DNA of 42,561 bases from Desulfobulbaceae bacterium (GCA_015484845.1 WFUT01000198.1:1-42561); one strand, 5' to 3'. Positions 8,279 through 17,104 are shown, counted from the first letter of the stretch. The notes: generated from the letters alone by a model not told the origin. Translations and numbers: made by a program.

Positions 8279-9631
8279 GTGCGGATAATGATCGTCGGCG
8301 CCGGCCTGGTGGGCCAGTATCTCTGTTCCAGGTTTTCCTCGGAAGGGCGGGAAGTGGTCCTCATCGACCGCGACAAGGACAAGCTGCTGCGGCTCGAAAA
8401 GGAGATGAACATCCTCACCGTGCACGGTTCCGGGGCCTCGGCCCGCATCCTGGCCGAGGCCGGTATCGCCAGGACCGATCTCTTCATCGCGGTCACCGAC
8501 AGTGACGAGGTCAACCTGGTGGCCTGTATCATGTCCCGCCAGTATGACGTCGGCATCCGCATCGCCCGGGTCCGCAACGAGGACTTCCTCACCCCCGGCA
8601 TGTCGCTCAACGAGGAGGCCCTGGGCATCGACCTGCTCATCAGCCCGGACTGGGCCATGGCCGACGAGATCATGAAACTGATCCACGTCTCCGAGGCCTT
8701 TGACACGGCCGAGTTCGCCAACGGCAGGGTGATCCTGCTGGGCTACCTGGTCCACGGGAACAACCCCTGCGTGGGCAGATCGCTGTTCGAGCTGGGCCGG
8801 GAACACGGCAGCCGCCAGTACGTGATGACCGCCATCATCCGGGACGGCCAGACCATCATTCCCCGCGGCGAGGACACCATCCGGGCAGGTGACAAGATCT
8901 ACCTCATGGTACTGCGGCAGGAGATGGCCCGGGTGGAGCGGCTGTTCAATCTCACCAGCCGGCTGCCGGCCAGGGTCTTCATCATCGGCGGCGGCGATAT
9001 CGGCTACCTGGTGGCCCGCCGCCTGGAGGAGCTGGACATCGAGATCAAGATCGTGGAAGAGGACGTGGAGCGGTGCCGATTCCTGTCCGAGAACCTGGCC
9101 CATACCATTGTCCTCAACTTCGACGGCCTGGATGCCCACGACCTGCTGGAGGAGGGCATCGACCGGGCCGACCTGGTGATCGCGGTCACCGGCTCGGACA
9201 CCACCAACATCCTCTCCAGCCTGCTGGCCAAGCACCACGGCACCAGGCGGTGCATCACCAAGATCACCCGCCACGACTTCGTGCCCATGCTCGGCAAGCT
9301 GGGCATCGACGTGGCGCTCAGCCCCCGGCAGGTGGCGGCGGACATGATCCTGCGCTACGTGCGCCGCGGCTCCATTGTCTCGGTGGCCACCATCCTCGAT
9401 TCGGACGCCGAGGTCATGGAGGTGACCGTGCCGGAGCACAAAAAGTTTGACAACGTCATGATCCGGGACTGCTCATTTCCCCGCGGCTCGGTGGTGGGCG
9501 CCATTGTCCGCAGGGACTCGGTCTTCATCCCCACGGGCGAATCGGTCATCCGGCCCGGCGACAACCTGGTGATCTTTTTCACCCGCGACGCGGCCAGGGA
9601 CGTGGAGAAATTCTTTGCCCCCGCATCGTGA
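8279..9631 (+). CDS. trkA: Trk potassium uptake regulatory subunit TrkA
   Basis: This cytosolic NAD(H)-binding gating subunit of the Trk K+ uptake system has 450 residues. It contains two RCK_N Rossmann units ('IMIVGAGLVGQYLCSRF' near the start and 'VFIIGGGDIGYLVARRLEE' near 235), each followed by a RCK_C domain ('VGRSLFELGREHGS', 'RPGDNLVIFF'). The GTG at 8279 follows TACGGAGGAT and puts the first beta strand right at the N-terminus. The longer ORF in the track runs back into the methyltransferase. trkH follows after 34 bases, so the pair is almost surely one transcript. Confidence 0.93.
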   Translation: MRIMIVGAGLVGQYLCSRFSSEGREVVLIDRDKDKLLRLEKEMNILTVHGSGASARILAEAGIARTDLFIAVTDSDEVNLVACIMSRQYDVGIRIARVRNEDFLTPGMSLNEEALGIDLLISPDWAMADEIMKLIHVSEAFDTAEFANGRVILLGYLVHGNNPCVGRSLFELGREHGSRQYVMTAIIRDGQTIIPRGEDTIRAGDKIYLMVLRQEMARVERLFNLTSRLPARVFIIGGGDIGYLVARRLEELDIEIKIVEEDVERCRFLSENLAHTIVLNFDGLDAHDLLEEGIDRADLVIAVTGSDTTNILSSLLAKHHGTRRCITKITRHDFVPMLGKLGIDVALSPRQVAADMILRYVRRGSIVSVATILDSDAEVMEVTVPEHKKFDNVMIRDCSFPRGSVVGAIVRRDSVFIPTGESVIRPGDNLVIFFTRDAARDVEKFFAPAS

Positions 9632-9665
9632 GCCACCGATGTTTCCGGGACAGGACAACTGAGCC

Positions 9666-11168
9666 ATGCGAATCGGCGGCGTTCTCAACCTGCTCGGCAG
9701 ACTGATCCTCATCCTGTCGTTGATGCTGCTCTCCCCTATCCCGTTCAGCATCTACTACGGCGACGGCATGATCCCCACCTTCCTGGTCAGCTCGCTTGTG
9801 GGCCTGGTGGCCGGCACCGTCCTGGTGCTGGTCTTCCTGCCCGAGCGCGAGCTGGGCTACAAGGACGGCTTTGCCATCGTCACCTTCAGCTGGATCGGCC
9901 TGGCCCTGCTCGGCGCCCTGCCCTACATCCTGTCGGGATACATCCCCTCGTTTGTCGGCGCCTTTTTCGAGTCCATGTCCGGTTTCACCACCACCGGCTC
10001 CACCGTGCTCTCCGATATCGAGGTCCTGCCCAGGAGCCTGCTCTTCTGGCGGACCATGACCCACTGGCTTGGCGGCATGGGCATCATCGTCCTCACCCTG
10101 GCCATCCTGCCGCTGCTCGGCATCGGCGGCATGCAGCTCTTCCAGGCCGAGGTGCCGGGCCCGACCAAGGACCGGCTGACACCGCGCATCCAGGACACGG
10201 CCCGGATCCTGTGGAGCGTCTACCTGCTCATGACCCTGGTGGAGACGGTACTGCTCATGGCCGGCGGCGTGGATTTCTTCAACGCCCTGACCCACTCCTT
10301 CGCCACCCTGGCCACGGGCGGCTTCTCCAATCACAACGCCTCGGTGGGCCAGTACCAGTCCCCCTATGTCGAGTCGGTGGTGACCCTGTTCATGTTCCTG
10401 GCCGGGGCCAACTTCTCGCTCCACTTCATGGCCCTGCGCGGCGACCTGCGCGCCTACTGGAAGAACGAGGAGTTCCGCTTTTACTGTGCCATCATCGGCA
10501 TCGCCGTGCTCCTGATCCTCATCGCCAACCAGGTGAGCGGCACCTACCACCACCCGGCCAGGAACCTGCGCGACTCGCTCTTCCAGGTGGTCTCCATCAT
10601 GACCACCACCGGCTTTGGTACCGCGGATTTCGACACCTGGCCGCCGTTCTGCCGCACCCTGCTGGTGGCGCTGATGTTCATCGGCGGCTGCGCCGGCTCC
10701 ACCGGCGGCGGCATCAAGGTGGTGCGCTTCCTGCTCTTTTTCAAGCACGCCCGGCTGCAGCTCCACAAGCTGGTCCACCCGCGCCAGGTGGAGACCATCA
10801 AGCTGGGCATGACCAAGGTCCCCCAGGACGTGATGATCGCCATCCTCAGCTTCTTTGCCATCTACCTGGCCGTGTTCATGGCGGCCAGCCTGATCATCAC
10901 CGGCCTGGGCGTGGACATCATCACCGGGCCCACCGCCGTGATCGCCACCCTGAACAACATCGGCCCGGGCCTGGCCCTGGTGGGGCCGACCCAGAACTTC
11001 GGCCACCTGCCCTCCCTGGCCAAGCTGGTCCTGATCTTCTGCATGCTGGCCGGCCGCCTGGAACTGTATACCGTCGCCATCCTGCTGACGCCGGGATTCT
11101 GGAAGATGACCCGCAGGCCGAAGATACGCTGGCAGAGAAACCGGCCGTCACAGGCGGCCCATCCGTAA
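9666..11168 (+). CDS. trkH: Trk potassium transporter membrane subunit TrkH
   Basis: The K+-translocating membrane subunit has 500 residues and many hydrophobic helices. The four pore-loop repeats with their filter glycines are visible: 'SGFTTTGSTVL', 'LATGGFSNHNAS', 'MTTTGFGTADFDTWP' and 'LNNIGPGLALVGPT'. The helix-breaking 'GGCAGSTGGGIKVVR' typical of TrkH/KtrB lies between repeats 3 and 4. It starts with MRIGGVL at ATG 9666. It pairs with trkA directly upstream. Confidence 0.94.
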   Translation: MRIGGVLNLLGRLILILSLMLLSPIPFSIYYGDGMIPTFLVSSLVGLVAGTVLVLVFLPERELGYKDGFAIVTFSWIGLALLGALPYILSGYIPSFVGAFFESMSGFTTTGSTVLSDIEVLPRSLLFWRTMTHWLGGMGIIVLTLAILPLLGIGGMQLFQAEVPGPTKDRLTPRIQDTARILWSVYLLMTLVETVLLMAGGVDFFNALTHSFATLATGGFSNHNASVGQYQSPYVESVVTLFMFLAGANFSLHFMALRGDLRAYWKNEEFRFYCAIIGIAVLLILIANQVSGTYHHPARNLRDSLFQVVSIMTTTGFGTADFDTWPPFCRTLLVALMFIGGCAGSTGGGIKVVRFLLFFKHARLQLHKLVHPRQVETIKLGMTKVPQDVMIAILSFFAIYLAVFMAASLIITGLGVDIITGPTAVIATLNNIGPGLALVGPTQNFGHLPSLAKLVLIFCMLAGRLELYTVAILLTPGFWKMTRRPKIRWQRNRPSQAAHP

Positions 11169-11194
11169 ACCGTTAACCGGATCGTACCGGAGTG

Positions 11195-13078
11195 ATGAAC
11201 GAATTCGACATTGCCGTCATCGGGGCCGGCCACGCCGGCTGCGAGGCCGCCCTGGCCGCGGCCCGCATGGGCTGCCGGACCCTGGTCTGCGTGATCAACG
11301 CCGATACCATCGGCGCCATGTCCTGCAACCCGGCCATCGGCGGCCTGGCCAAGGGCCACCTGGTCAAGGAGATCGACGCCCTGGGCGGCGAGATGGCCCG
11401 GAACATCGACGCCACCGGCATCCAGTTCCGCAGGCTCAATACCAGCAAGGGACCGGCGGTGCGCTCCTCCCGGGCCCAGGCCGACCGCCTCCTCTACCGG
11501 CTGCGCATGAAGCGGGTGCTCGAGCAGCAGGAAAACCTGGAGATCCGGCAGACCGTGGTCGACGAGATCCTGGTCAGGGACGGCCGGGTGTGCGGTATCC
11601 GCACCTCGCTGGACGAGCTGATCCCGGTGCGGGCCGTGGTGGTGGCCACGGGGACCTTCCTGAACGGCCTCATCCACATCGGCCTCAGGAACTTCCCGGC
11701 CGGCCGCATGGGTGACGCACCCTCCACCAGCCTGGCCCGCTGGTTCAGGGAACAGGGCTTCACCGTCGGCCGGATGAAGACCGGCACCGTGCCCCGCCTG
11801 GATGGCACCACCATCGACTACTCGCAGCTCACGCCCCAGTACTCGGACGATCCGCCGGTCATGTTCTCCTTCACCGGCCCGGGCGAGCCGCAGCTTGAAC
11901 AGCGCCCCTGCCACATCACCTACACCAATGAACGGACGCACGACATCATCCGGGGCGCCATCGACCAGTCGCCCCTGTTCGCCGGCATCATCGAGGGGGT
12001 GGGCGCCCGCTACTGCCCCTCCATCGAGGACAAGGTCATGCGCTTTCCGGACAAACAGCGGCACCAGATCTTCCTCGAGCCCGAGGGACTGGACACGGTC
12101 GAGGTCTATCCCAACGGCATACCCACCAGCCTGCCGCTGGCCACCCAGGTCGAAATGGTACGCTCCATCCGGGGCCTGGAGAAGGCGCGTATCATCCGGC
12201 CGGGCTATGCCATCGAGTATGACTACATCGACCCGCGCGAGCTGAAGCCGTCACTCGAGACCAAGCGGGTGCAGGGCCTGTTCCACGCCGGCCAGATCAA
12301 CGGCACCTCCGGCTACGAGGAGGCCGCCGGCCAGGGGCTGCTGGCCGCCATCAACGCGGTCCTGCAGGTGCGCGGCCAGGAACCGCTCATCCTGGACCGG
12401 TCCCAGGCCTACATCGGCGTGCTCATCGACGACCTGGTCACCCTGGGCACCAGGGAACCCTACCGCCTCTTCACCTCCCGGGCCGAGTACCGGCTCCTGC
12501 TGCGGGAGGACAACGCCGACCTGCGGCTGCGCGGGATCGGCCGCCGCATCGGCCTGGTGGACGACGACACCTGGCAGGCCTTTGTCCACAAGCGCCGGCA
12601 GATCGAACAGGCCGTGCGCATGCTGCACGAACTGCGTCTGCGCCCCCTGGATGCGGTCAACCGCGAGCTGGAACGGATCGGCTCCACCCCGATCAGCCAG
12701 GCCCTGACCCTGGCCGAGCTGCTGCGGCGGCCCGAGATCCGCCTGGCCCACATGGAGGGGCTGCTGGCCCGGGCCGGCATGCAGCCGCCGCCGGAACTCG
12801 ACCAGCAGCCCTTTGCCGACGAGGTCGAGCTGCAGGTCAAGTATGCCGGCTACATCCGGCGCCAGGAGGAGCAGGTGCAACGGTTCCGCAAGCTCGAACA
12901 GGCCCTGCTACCCGAGGACATGGAATACCAGGGGTTACCGGGACTGTCCAACGAGGTGGTGGAAAAACTGACCCTGGTCCGGCCCCGCTCCCTGGGCCAG
13001 GCCTCGCGCATCTCGGGTGTCACGCCGGCCGCTGTCTCGGTACTGCAGATTCACCTCAGGAAACAGGGACTCTTGTAA
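11195..13078 (+). CDS. mnmG: tRNA uridine-5-carboxymethylaminomethyl modification enzyme MnmG (GidA)
   Basis: This FAD enzyme works with MnmE to modify wobble U34. The 627-residue product begins '[19 protein letters not shown]' (FAD dinucleotide motif). It contains the GidA signatures '[20 protein letters not shown]' and '[18 protein letters not shown]', the redox region 'LNGLIHIG', and the C-terminal helical part ending '[16 protein letters not shown]'. Length matches E. coli MnmG (629). ATG 11195 is preferred over the overlapping GTG 11192 because of the N-terminal alignment. lgt follows after 5 bases. Confidence 0.95.
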   Translation: MNEFDIAVIGAGHAGCEAALAAARMGCRTLVCVINADTIGAMSCNPAIGGLAKGHLVKEIDALGGEMARNIDATGIQFRRLNTSKGPAVRSSRAQADRLLYRLRMKRVLEQQENLEIRQTVVDEILVRDGRVCGIRTSLDELIPVRAVVVATGTFLNGLIHIGLRNFPAGRMGDAPSTSLARWFREQGFTVGRMKTGTVPRLDGTTIDYSQLTPQYSDDPPVMFSFTGPGEPQLEQRPCHITYTNERTHDIIRGAIDQSPLFAGIIEGVGARYCPSIEDKVMRFPDKQRHQIFLEPEGLDTVEVYPNGIPTSLPLATQVEMVRSIRGLEKARIIRPGYAIEYDYIDPRELKPSLETKRVQGLFHAGQINGTSGYEEAAGQGLLAAINAVLQVRGQEPLILDRSQAYIGVLIDDLVTLGTREPYRLFTSRAEYRLLLREDNADLRLRGIGRRIGLVDDDTWQAFVHKRRQIEQAVRMLHELRLRPLDAVNRELERIGSTPISQALTLAELLRRPEIRLAHMEGLLARAGMQPPPELDQQPFADEVELQVKYAGYIRRQEEQVQRFRKLEQALLPEDMEYQGLPGLSNEVVEKLTLVRPRSLGQASRISGVTPAAVSVLQIHLRKQGLL

Positions 13079-13083
13079 TCTCC

Positions 13084-13923
13084 ATGCTTACCTATCCTCA
13101 CATCGACCCGGTCATCATTTCCATCGGCCCCCTCAAGATCCGCTGGTACGGCCTCATGTACGTGCTCGGCTTCATCGCCACCTACCTGCTGGTCCGCTAC
13201 CAGGCCAGCCGCTTCCGCTGGCAGGCCATGCTCGACCACCTGGACAACCTGAACCTGGCCCTGATCCTGGGGGTGATCCTGGGCGGCCGCCTGGGCTACG
13301 TGCTCTTCTACAACCTCGGCTATTACCTGCGGCATCCGCTGGAGATCCTGGCCACCTGGGAGGGCGGCATGTCATTCCACGGCGGCTGCATCGGGGTGGT
13401 GGCGGCCGGCCTCTGGTACTGCCGGCGGCATGAGCTTGACTTCTGGAAGGCCGCGGACCTCTACGTGGTCACCGTGCCCATCGGCCTGGGCCTGGGCAGG
13501 ATCGGCAACTTCATCAACGGTGAACTGTTCGGCCGGGTGACGGACCTGCCCTGGGGCATGGTCTTTCCCGCTGCCGGTCCCCTGCCCCGCCATCCCTCGC
13601 AGCTCTACGAGGCAGCCCTGGAGGGCGTGCTGCTCTTTGTCATCCTCTGGAGCCTCAGGACACGGCCCTGGTCGGGAGAGCGGGCCCGGCGCTGGCCGCA
13701 CGGCGCCATGCTGGCGCTGTTTCTCATCCTCTACGGCGTGCTGCGCTTCCTGGTGGAGTTTGTCCGCCAGCCCGATCCCCAGCTCGGCACCCTGGCCCTG
13801 GGCCTGACCATGGGCCAGTTCCTGAGTTCGGCCATGATCCTGGCCGGCGTCCTGCTCTGGCTGTGGCGGGCGCGGACAGCGGACCGCGGCGCATCGCGGG
13901 AAGGTAACGGACGTCACACCTAG
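13084..13923 (+). CDS. lgt: Prolipoprotein diacylglyceryl transferase Lgt
   Basis: Lgt attaches diacylglycerol from phosphatidylglycerol to the lipobox cysteine of pre-lipoproteins at the inner membrane. The 279-residue product has about seven hydrophobic helices. It carries the Lgt signature 'GRIGNFINGELFGR', the upstream 'GGMSFHGGCIG' and 'RHPSQLYEA', and a C-terminal 'VRQPDPQLG'. All expected segments are present. It is tightly linked to mnmG. Confidence 0.95.
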   Translation: MLTYPHIDPVIISIGPLKIRWYGLMYVLGFIATYLLVRYQASRFRWQAMLDHLDNLNLALILGVILGGRLGYVLFYNLGYYLRHPLEILATWEGGMSFHGGCIGVVAAGLWYCRRHELDFWKAADLYVVTVPIGLGLGRIGNFINGELFGRVTDLPWGMVFPAAGPLPRHPSQLYEAALEGVLLFVILWSLRTRPWSGERARRWPHGAMLALFLILYGVLRFLVEFVRQPDPQLGTLALGLTMGQFLSSAMILAGVLLWLWRARTADRGASREGNGRHT

Positions 13924-13928
13924 CCAAC

Positions 13929-13999
13929 ACCGCCCGGAGCTGCCCCGGCGTTACGTGAGACAACACAAGGCCGGCGTCACAGAAAGGGGCCCGGGCGGT
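13929..13999. other. Long inverted-repeat structure after lgt
   Basis: ACCGCCCGG (13929-13937) and GCCCC (13942-13946) pair with GGGGC (13986-13990) and CCGGGCGGT (13991-13999). This gives a 14-bp stem interrupted by a 4-nt bulge and a loop of about 39 nt. It starts five bases after the lgt stop, but no T-run follows on either strand, so it is not a standard intrinsic terminator. It may protect the lgt mRNA 3' end or be part of an unknown RNA. Confidence 0.4.
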
Positions 14000-14059
14000 C
14001 TCATCCCTGGCGCGGACAGCAAGGGACCCGGTTTCCGGTCATTGGTTTGGATCTGCCAA

Positions 14060-14086
14060 CAAAAAAAGGCTCGCCTCAGGCGAGCC
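14060..14086 (-). terminator. Intrinsic terminator of the HU gene
   Basis: On the minus strand GGCTCGCC-TGA-GGCGAGCC forms a perfect 8-bp stem with a 3-nt loop, followed directly by seven T residues. It lies about 110 bases after the HU stop codon. The stretch between (14087-14196) holds no recognisable gene. Confidence 0.85.
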
Positions 14087-14196
14087 CCCTCTCATCGATA
14101 TCGCCGCTGCCAAAGCAGTGTACTGCCAGCGATCAGCGAACCTTCCTGCCCATTATCCGCACGTCGCAATCTCCCGGACGCAGCGGCGTGGATGTG

Positions 14197-14469
14197 CTAC
14201 TGCAGCTTTTCGGCCAGCTCCTTGCCCGGCCGGAACTTGACCGCCCGGCGGGGCGGAATGCATACTCTCTCGCCGGTCTTGGGATTCCGGCCGACCCGCG
14301 GTGCCCGCTCCACCAGGGAGAAGCTGCCAAACCCGACCAGGGTAACCCGTTCTCCCTCCTGGATGGCGCTGGTCATGGAAGTCAACATGGTATTCAGGCC
14401 ACGCTCCGCGGCAACCTTGCTGATGTTTGCTGCCTTTGCCAGAGAGTCGACAAGATCGCTTTTGTTCAT
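14197..14469 (-). CDS. HU-family DNA-binding protein
   Basis: A small (90-residue) histone-like protein that bends DNA as a dimer. It contains the Bac_DNA_binding signature: 'MNKSDLVDSLAKAANISK', 'VTLVGFGSFSLVERAPRVGRNP' and 'RRAVKFRPGKELAEKL'. The ATG at 14469 follows GGAGGGGTGG; the ORF track version adds 24 non-homologous residues. HU and IHF subunits cannot be separated safely here, but the 'GRNPKTGE' arm with its tip proline is HU-like. It is preceded by a 176-nt gap with NarL-box-like repeats and has its own terminator. Confidence 0.93.
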   Translation of the reverse strand: MNKSDLVDSLAKAANISKVAAERGLNTMLTSMTSAIQEGERVTLVGFGSFSLVERAPRVGRNPKTGERVCIPPRRAVKFRPGKELAEKLQ

Positions 14470-14579
14470 TCCACCCCTCCTGTTCCAGGTTCGATCCGAA
14501 AGCGGCGATGACGCCGCAAGACCTACATAACGAACACTCATACTTAACCCCGGATCGAGGGAAAAAACAATTGGGGGAA

Positions 14580-14610
14580 TTACCTATTTTTGACTAGGTA
14601 ATTTTACCTA
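14580..14610. promoter_or_regulatory. Three TTACCTA/TAGGTAA heptamers upstream of HU (operator-like)
   Basis: On the + strand TTACCTA (14580-14586), TAGGTAA (14595-14601) and TTACCTA (14604-14610) alternate in orientation. They form a 9-bp-arm inverted repeat (AATTACCTA/TAGGTAATT) and an overlapping 7-2-7 palindrome. The block is bracketed by two direct copies of ATTGGGGGA (14570-14578, 14615-14623). The heptamer TACCTAT fits the known NarL-box pattern TACYYMT. The site is downstream of a NarL-family regulator gene and upstream of HU, so regulation of HU by that regulator is a reasonable guess. A terminator role for the regulator gene is an alternative, since T6 follows at some distance on the minus strand. 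Confidence 0.5.
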
Positions 14611-14645
14611 ATCCATTGGGGGAGTAGGAAGAACAGCGATCCGGG

Positions 14646-15299
14646 CTACTCGGGAACAACGATGGAATTGCGCAGGACATGCTTGACCAGGTCGACGGTG
14701 CTCTTCATGCCGAACTTCTTCAGGAGGCTGGCCCGGTGATGATCGATGGTGCGCGGACTCAGGCAGAGGATCTCGGCCATCTTCTTGCTGGTGTACCCCT
14801 TGACCACCATCTGCAGGACCTGCTTTTCCCGCTCCGTGAGACGGACAAGGGGTACCCTTTGCCGGTCGCGGAAGGCGGCGATCATCTCGTCGGTAACCTC
14901 CTGGGAGAGCTGGGGTGAGACATAGGTCTTGCCCTCGCACACGGTGCGGATGGCATTGAGAAGCTCGGTGTCGGAATCCTCCTTCATCAGGTAACCGTGG
15001 GCACCGGCGGCAATGGAGTGATAGAAGTACTGCCGGTTGCTGTGCATGGTCAGGATCAGGAGCAGCATGTCGGGGTAGAGTTCACGGATCCTGCCCATGG
15101 CCTCGATGCCGTTCATGCCGGGCATGGTGATGTCCATGATCACCATGTCCGCCTCCCTGCCCTGGAGCAGCTGCAGCAGCTCCAGGCCGTCGGCCGCCTC
15201 TCCGACCACCTCCATGCCCTGGTCCTGGCAGATGATGCTCTTGATCCCCTGCCTGATCAGGCTGTGATCATCGGCAATGACGATGCGAATCGATTCCAT
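14646..15299 (-). CDS. NarL/FixJ-family response regulator (orphan)
   Basis: A two-domain transcription regulator of 217 residues. The receiver domain has the acidic pair at 'ADDHS', the phospho-acceptor Asp56 in 'MVIMDITMPGMNG', the Thr in 'LLILTMHSN' and the Lys in 'GYLMKEDS'. The LuxR-type HTH follows: 'LTEREKQVLQMVVKGYTSKKMAEILCLSPRTID' in pieces, then 'HRASLLKKFG'. All phosphorylation residues are intact. No histidine kinase is encoded in this window. The start lies 6 bases after the nth-xth stop, so the regulator is probably expressed with the repair gene. Confidence 0.93.
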   Translation of the reverse strand: MESIRIVIADDHSLIRQGIKSIICQDQGMEVVGEAADGLELLQLLQGREADMVIMDITMPGMNGIEAMGRIRELYPDMLLLILTMHSNRQYFYHSIAAGAHGYLMKEDSDTELLNAIRTVCEGKTYVSPQLSQEVTDEMIAAFRDRQRVPLVRLTEREKQVLQMVVKGYTSKKMAEILCLSPRTIDHHRASLLKKFGMKSTVDLVKHVLRNSIVVPE

Positions 15300-15305
15300 G
15301 CGCGC

Positions 15306-16748
15306 TCACCTGAACTCGATACTGACGGGACAGTGATCCGAGCCCTGCACATCATCGTGGATGGCGGCGGCCAGGACCCGGTCCCGGCTGCCGGGATCGA
15401 CTATAAAGTAATCGATGCGCCAGCCGATGTTCCTGGCCCGGGCATTGAAACGGTAGCTCCACCAGGTGTAGTGTTCCGGCTCCTGGTTGAAACAGCGGAA
15501 GGTGTCCACGTAGCCGGCGCCGACCAGCTCGTCCATCCAGGCCCGCTCGGGGGCGGAAAAGCCGGGATTGTTCTCGTTGCCGACCGGGTTGGCCAGGTCG
15601 ATCTCCCGGTGCGCCACGTTGAGATCACCGCAGAGAACCACGGATTTTTTCGCGCTCAGCCGGTCCAGGAGGCCGCGCATGGCGCGGTCGAACGCGAGCT
15701 TGAATTCCAGCCGCTTCAGGCCGGGGCCGGCATTGGGAAAGTAGCTGTTGACAAGGAAGAAATCCTTGTATTCGAGCAGTTGGACCCTCCCCTCCCGGTC
15801 CGGCTCCTCCAGCCCCAGGCCCTGGACCACGTCCAGGGGTCTCTGGCGGCAGAATACCGCTGTCCCGGAATAGCCCTTTCTCCGGGCAGGGTTCCAGTAG
15901 ACATGGTAACCGGGAACATGCTTCACCTCGTCGGGCAGCTGCTCGGGCATGGCCTTGATCTCCTGGATGGCAAAGATGTCGGCGTCAAGCTCGTGCAGGG
16001 TATCGAGGAATCCCTTTTTCAACACCGCCCGCAGGCCATTGACGTTCCAGGAGACCATGCGCAGCCGGCCGTCGGCGGGCCGGCCGCTGCCGCTGGACTT
16101 TGCCGGCGTGACGCCGATGCGGGGGCAGATGGCGGCCAGGACGCAACGGTCGCAACGGGGCCGCTGCGGCCGGCAGGTTCCCTGGCCAAAGGCCACGAGC
16201 AGGGAATTGATCCTGATCCAGTACCTGCGCGGCAGCTTTTCCCGCAGGGCCATCTCGGTCTGCAGCGGGGTCCTGGTATGGACGTAGCCCCAGATGTTCA
16301 TTATCCGGTGGACATGCGTGTCCACGCAGATGGCCGGCTTGTTGAAGGCCACCGCCACCACCAGGTTGGCGGTCTTGCGGCCGACACCGGGCAGCCTGGT
16401 CAGGGCCTCGACCGTGTCCGGCACGCGGCCCTGGAACTCCCGCTCCAGGACACCGGGAAGGGCGGCCAGGTAACGGGCCTTGTTGCGGAAGAAACCCACC
16501 GGGTAGATGATCTTCTGCAGGGTCTTCTCGTCCAGCGCCGCAAGTGCCGCCGGCGTCGCCGCCCGGGCGAAGAGCCTGCGGGCCGCGGCCGCCGTGACCT
16601 CGTCCCTGGTGCGGGCCGAGAGGATGGTGGCCACGAGCACCTTGAAGGGGTCCCTGGTCTGGGCCGCGATCAGGTCCACCACCGGCACCTGGTAGTTCCG
16701 GACCTCCTGCTCCAGGAGGGCAACTGCGGTATCGATGTCAAAGGCCAT
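15306..16748 (-). CDS. Fused endonuclease III - exonuclease III (Nth-Xth) base-excision-repair protein
   Basis: One uninterrupted 480-residue frame joins two DNA-repair enzymes. Residues 1-210 are endonuclease III, a glycosylase/AP lyase for oxidised pyrimidines. It has HhH 'LPGVGRKTANLV' with catalytic Lys125, 'VDTHVHR' with Asp143, and the 4Fe-4S loop C192-x6-C199-x2-C202-x5-C208. After a linker of about 20 residues ('TPAKSSGSGRPADG'), residues 231-480 are exonuclease III/ExoA-type AP endonuclease: 'WNVNGLRA', 'IQEIK' (Glu263), 'GYSGTAVF', 'GDLNVAH' (Asp375, Asn377) and 'SDHCPVS' (Asp471-His472). No ribosome site precedes Met231, so a separate Xth product is unlikely. The fusion would pass the abasic site made by the first domain to the second. 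The start ATG 16748 follows AGGGATC. Confidence 0.93.
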   Translation of the reverse strand: MAFDIDTAVALLEQEVRNYQVPVVDLIAAQTRDPFKVLVATILSARTRDEVTAAAARRLFARAATPAALAALDEKTLQKIIYPVGFFRNKARYLAALPGVLEREFQGRVPDTVEALTRLPGVGRKTANLVVAVAFNKPAICVDTHVHRIMNIWGYVHTRTPLQTEMALREKLPRRYWIRINSLLVAFGQGTCRPQRPRCDRCVLAAICPRIGVTPAKSSGSGRPADGRLRMVSWNVNGLRAVLKKGFLDTLHELDADIFAIQEIKAMPEQLPDEVKHVPGYHVYWNPARRKGYSGTAVFCRQRPLDVVQGLGLEEPDREGRVQLLEYKDFFLVNSYFPNAGPGLKRLEFKLAFDRAMRGLLDRLSAKKSVVLCGDLNVAHREIDLANPVGNENNPGFSAPERAWMDELVGAGYVDTFRCFNQEPEHYTWWSYRFNARARNIGWRIDYFIVDPGSRDRVLAAAIHDDVQGSDHCPVSIEFR

Positions 16749-17042
16749 GAAAGATCCCTGCCGCCACGCACATAGCGGTGCGATGCTGGTTGGACACTGC
16801 CCGCGTCACCCGGACCCCGCCATTGCAGACCGGGCGGGACTGCCGTGCGAAGGTGCCAGCCGGCACGCTGCTGCATTGTTCCTGCGGGGGAACAGGCGAA
16901 ACACCTGTCCCGCAACAATTATCTGGTCTCAGGGCAATGTACGGTAAATAGACGGCAGCGTCAAGCAGATGGCGGCGGGATCATCCTCGGGCGGCCATGT
17001 GTCTTGCCGGCGCCGGGCCTGCCAGGACAGCGGCCGGCCATG
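16749..17042. other. Intergenic region upstream of nth-xth with a long hairpin
   Basis: No gene is supported here; the ORFs listed are short and without homology I recognise. A hairpin at 16875-16919 has a continuous right arm CCTGT-CCCGC-AACAAT pairing with ATTGTT, GCGGG and ACAGG on the left (two 3-nt bulges), with a CGAAACA loop. On the minus strand a GATAAT (16923-16918) with a loose TTACCG 18 bases upstream could be the nth-xth promoter, which would start transcription inside the hairpin. No known RNA family was recognised. Confidence 0.4.
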
Positions 17043-17063
17043 AAAAAACCCGGCGGACCGGGT
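17043..17063 (-). terminator. Intrinsic terminator after the universal stress gene
   Basis: On the minus strand ACCCGG-TCCG-CCGGGT is followed by T6. It lies about 40 bases after the Usp stop codon and is a good short GC-rich terminator for the transporter-Usp transcript. Confidence 0.7.
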
Positions 17064-17104
17064 CCTTTCATGGCAGACCGGGGGAAGGAAAAAAGAGAGG
17101 GGGG

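Noticed and set aside
14485-14500. GGTTCGATCC resembling a tRNA T-loop
   Set aside because: There is no acceptor, D or anticodon arm around it; it lies in the HU leader next to the ribosome site.
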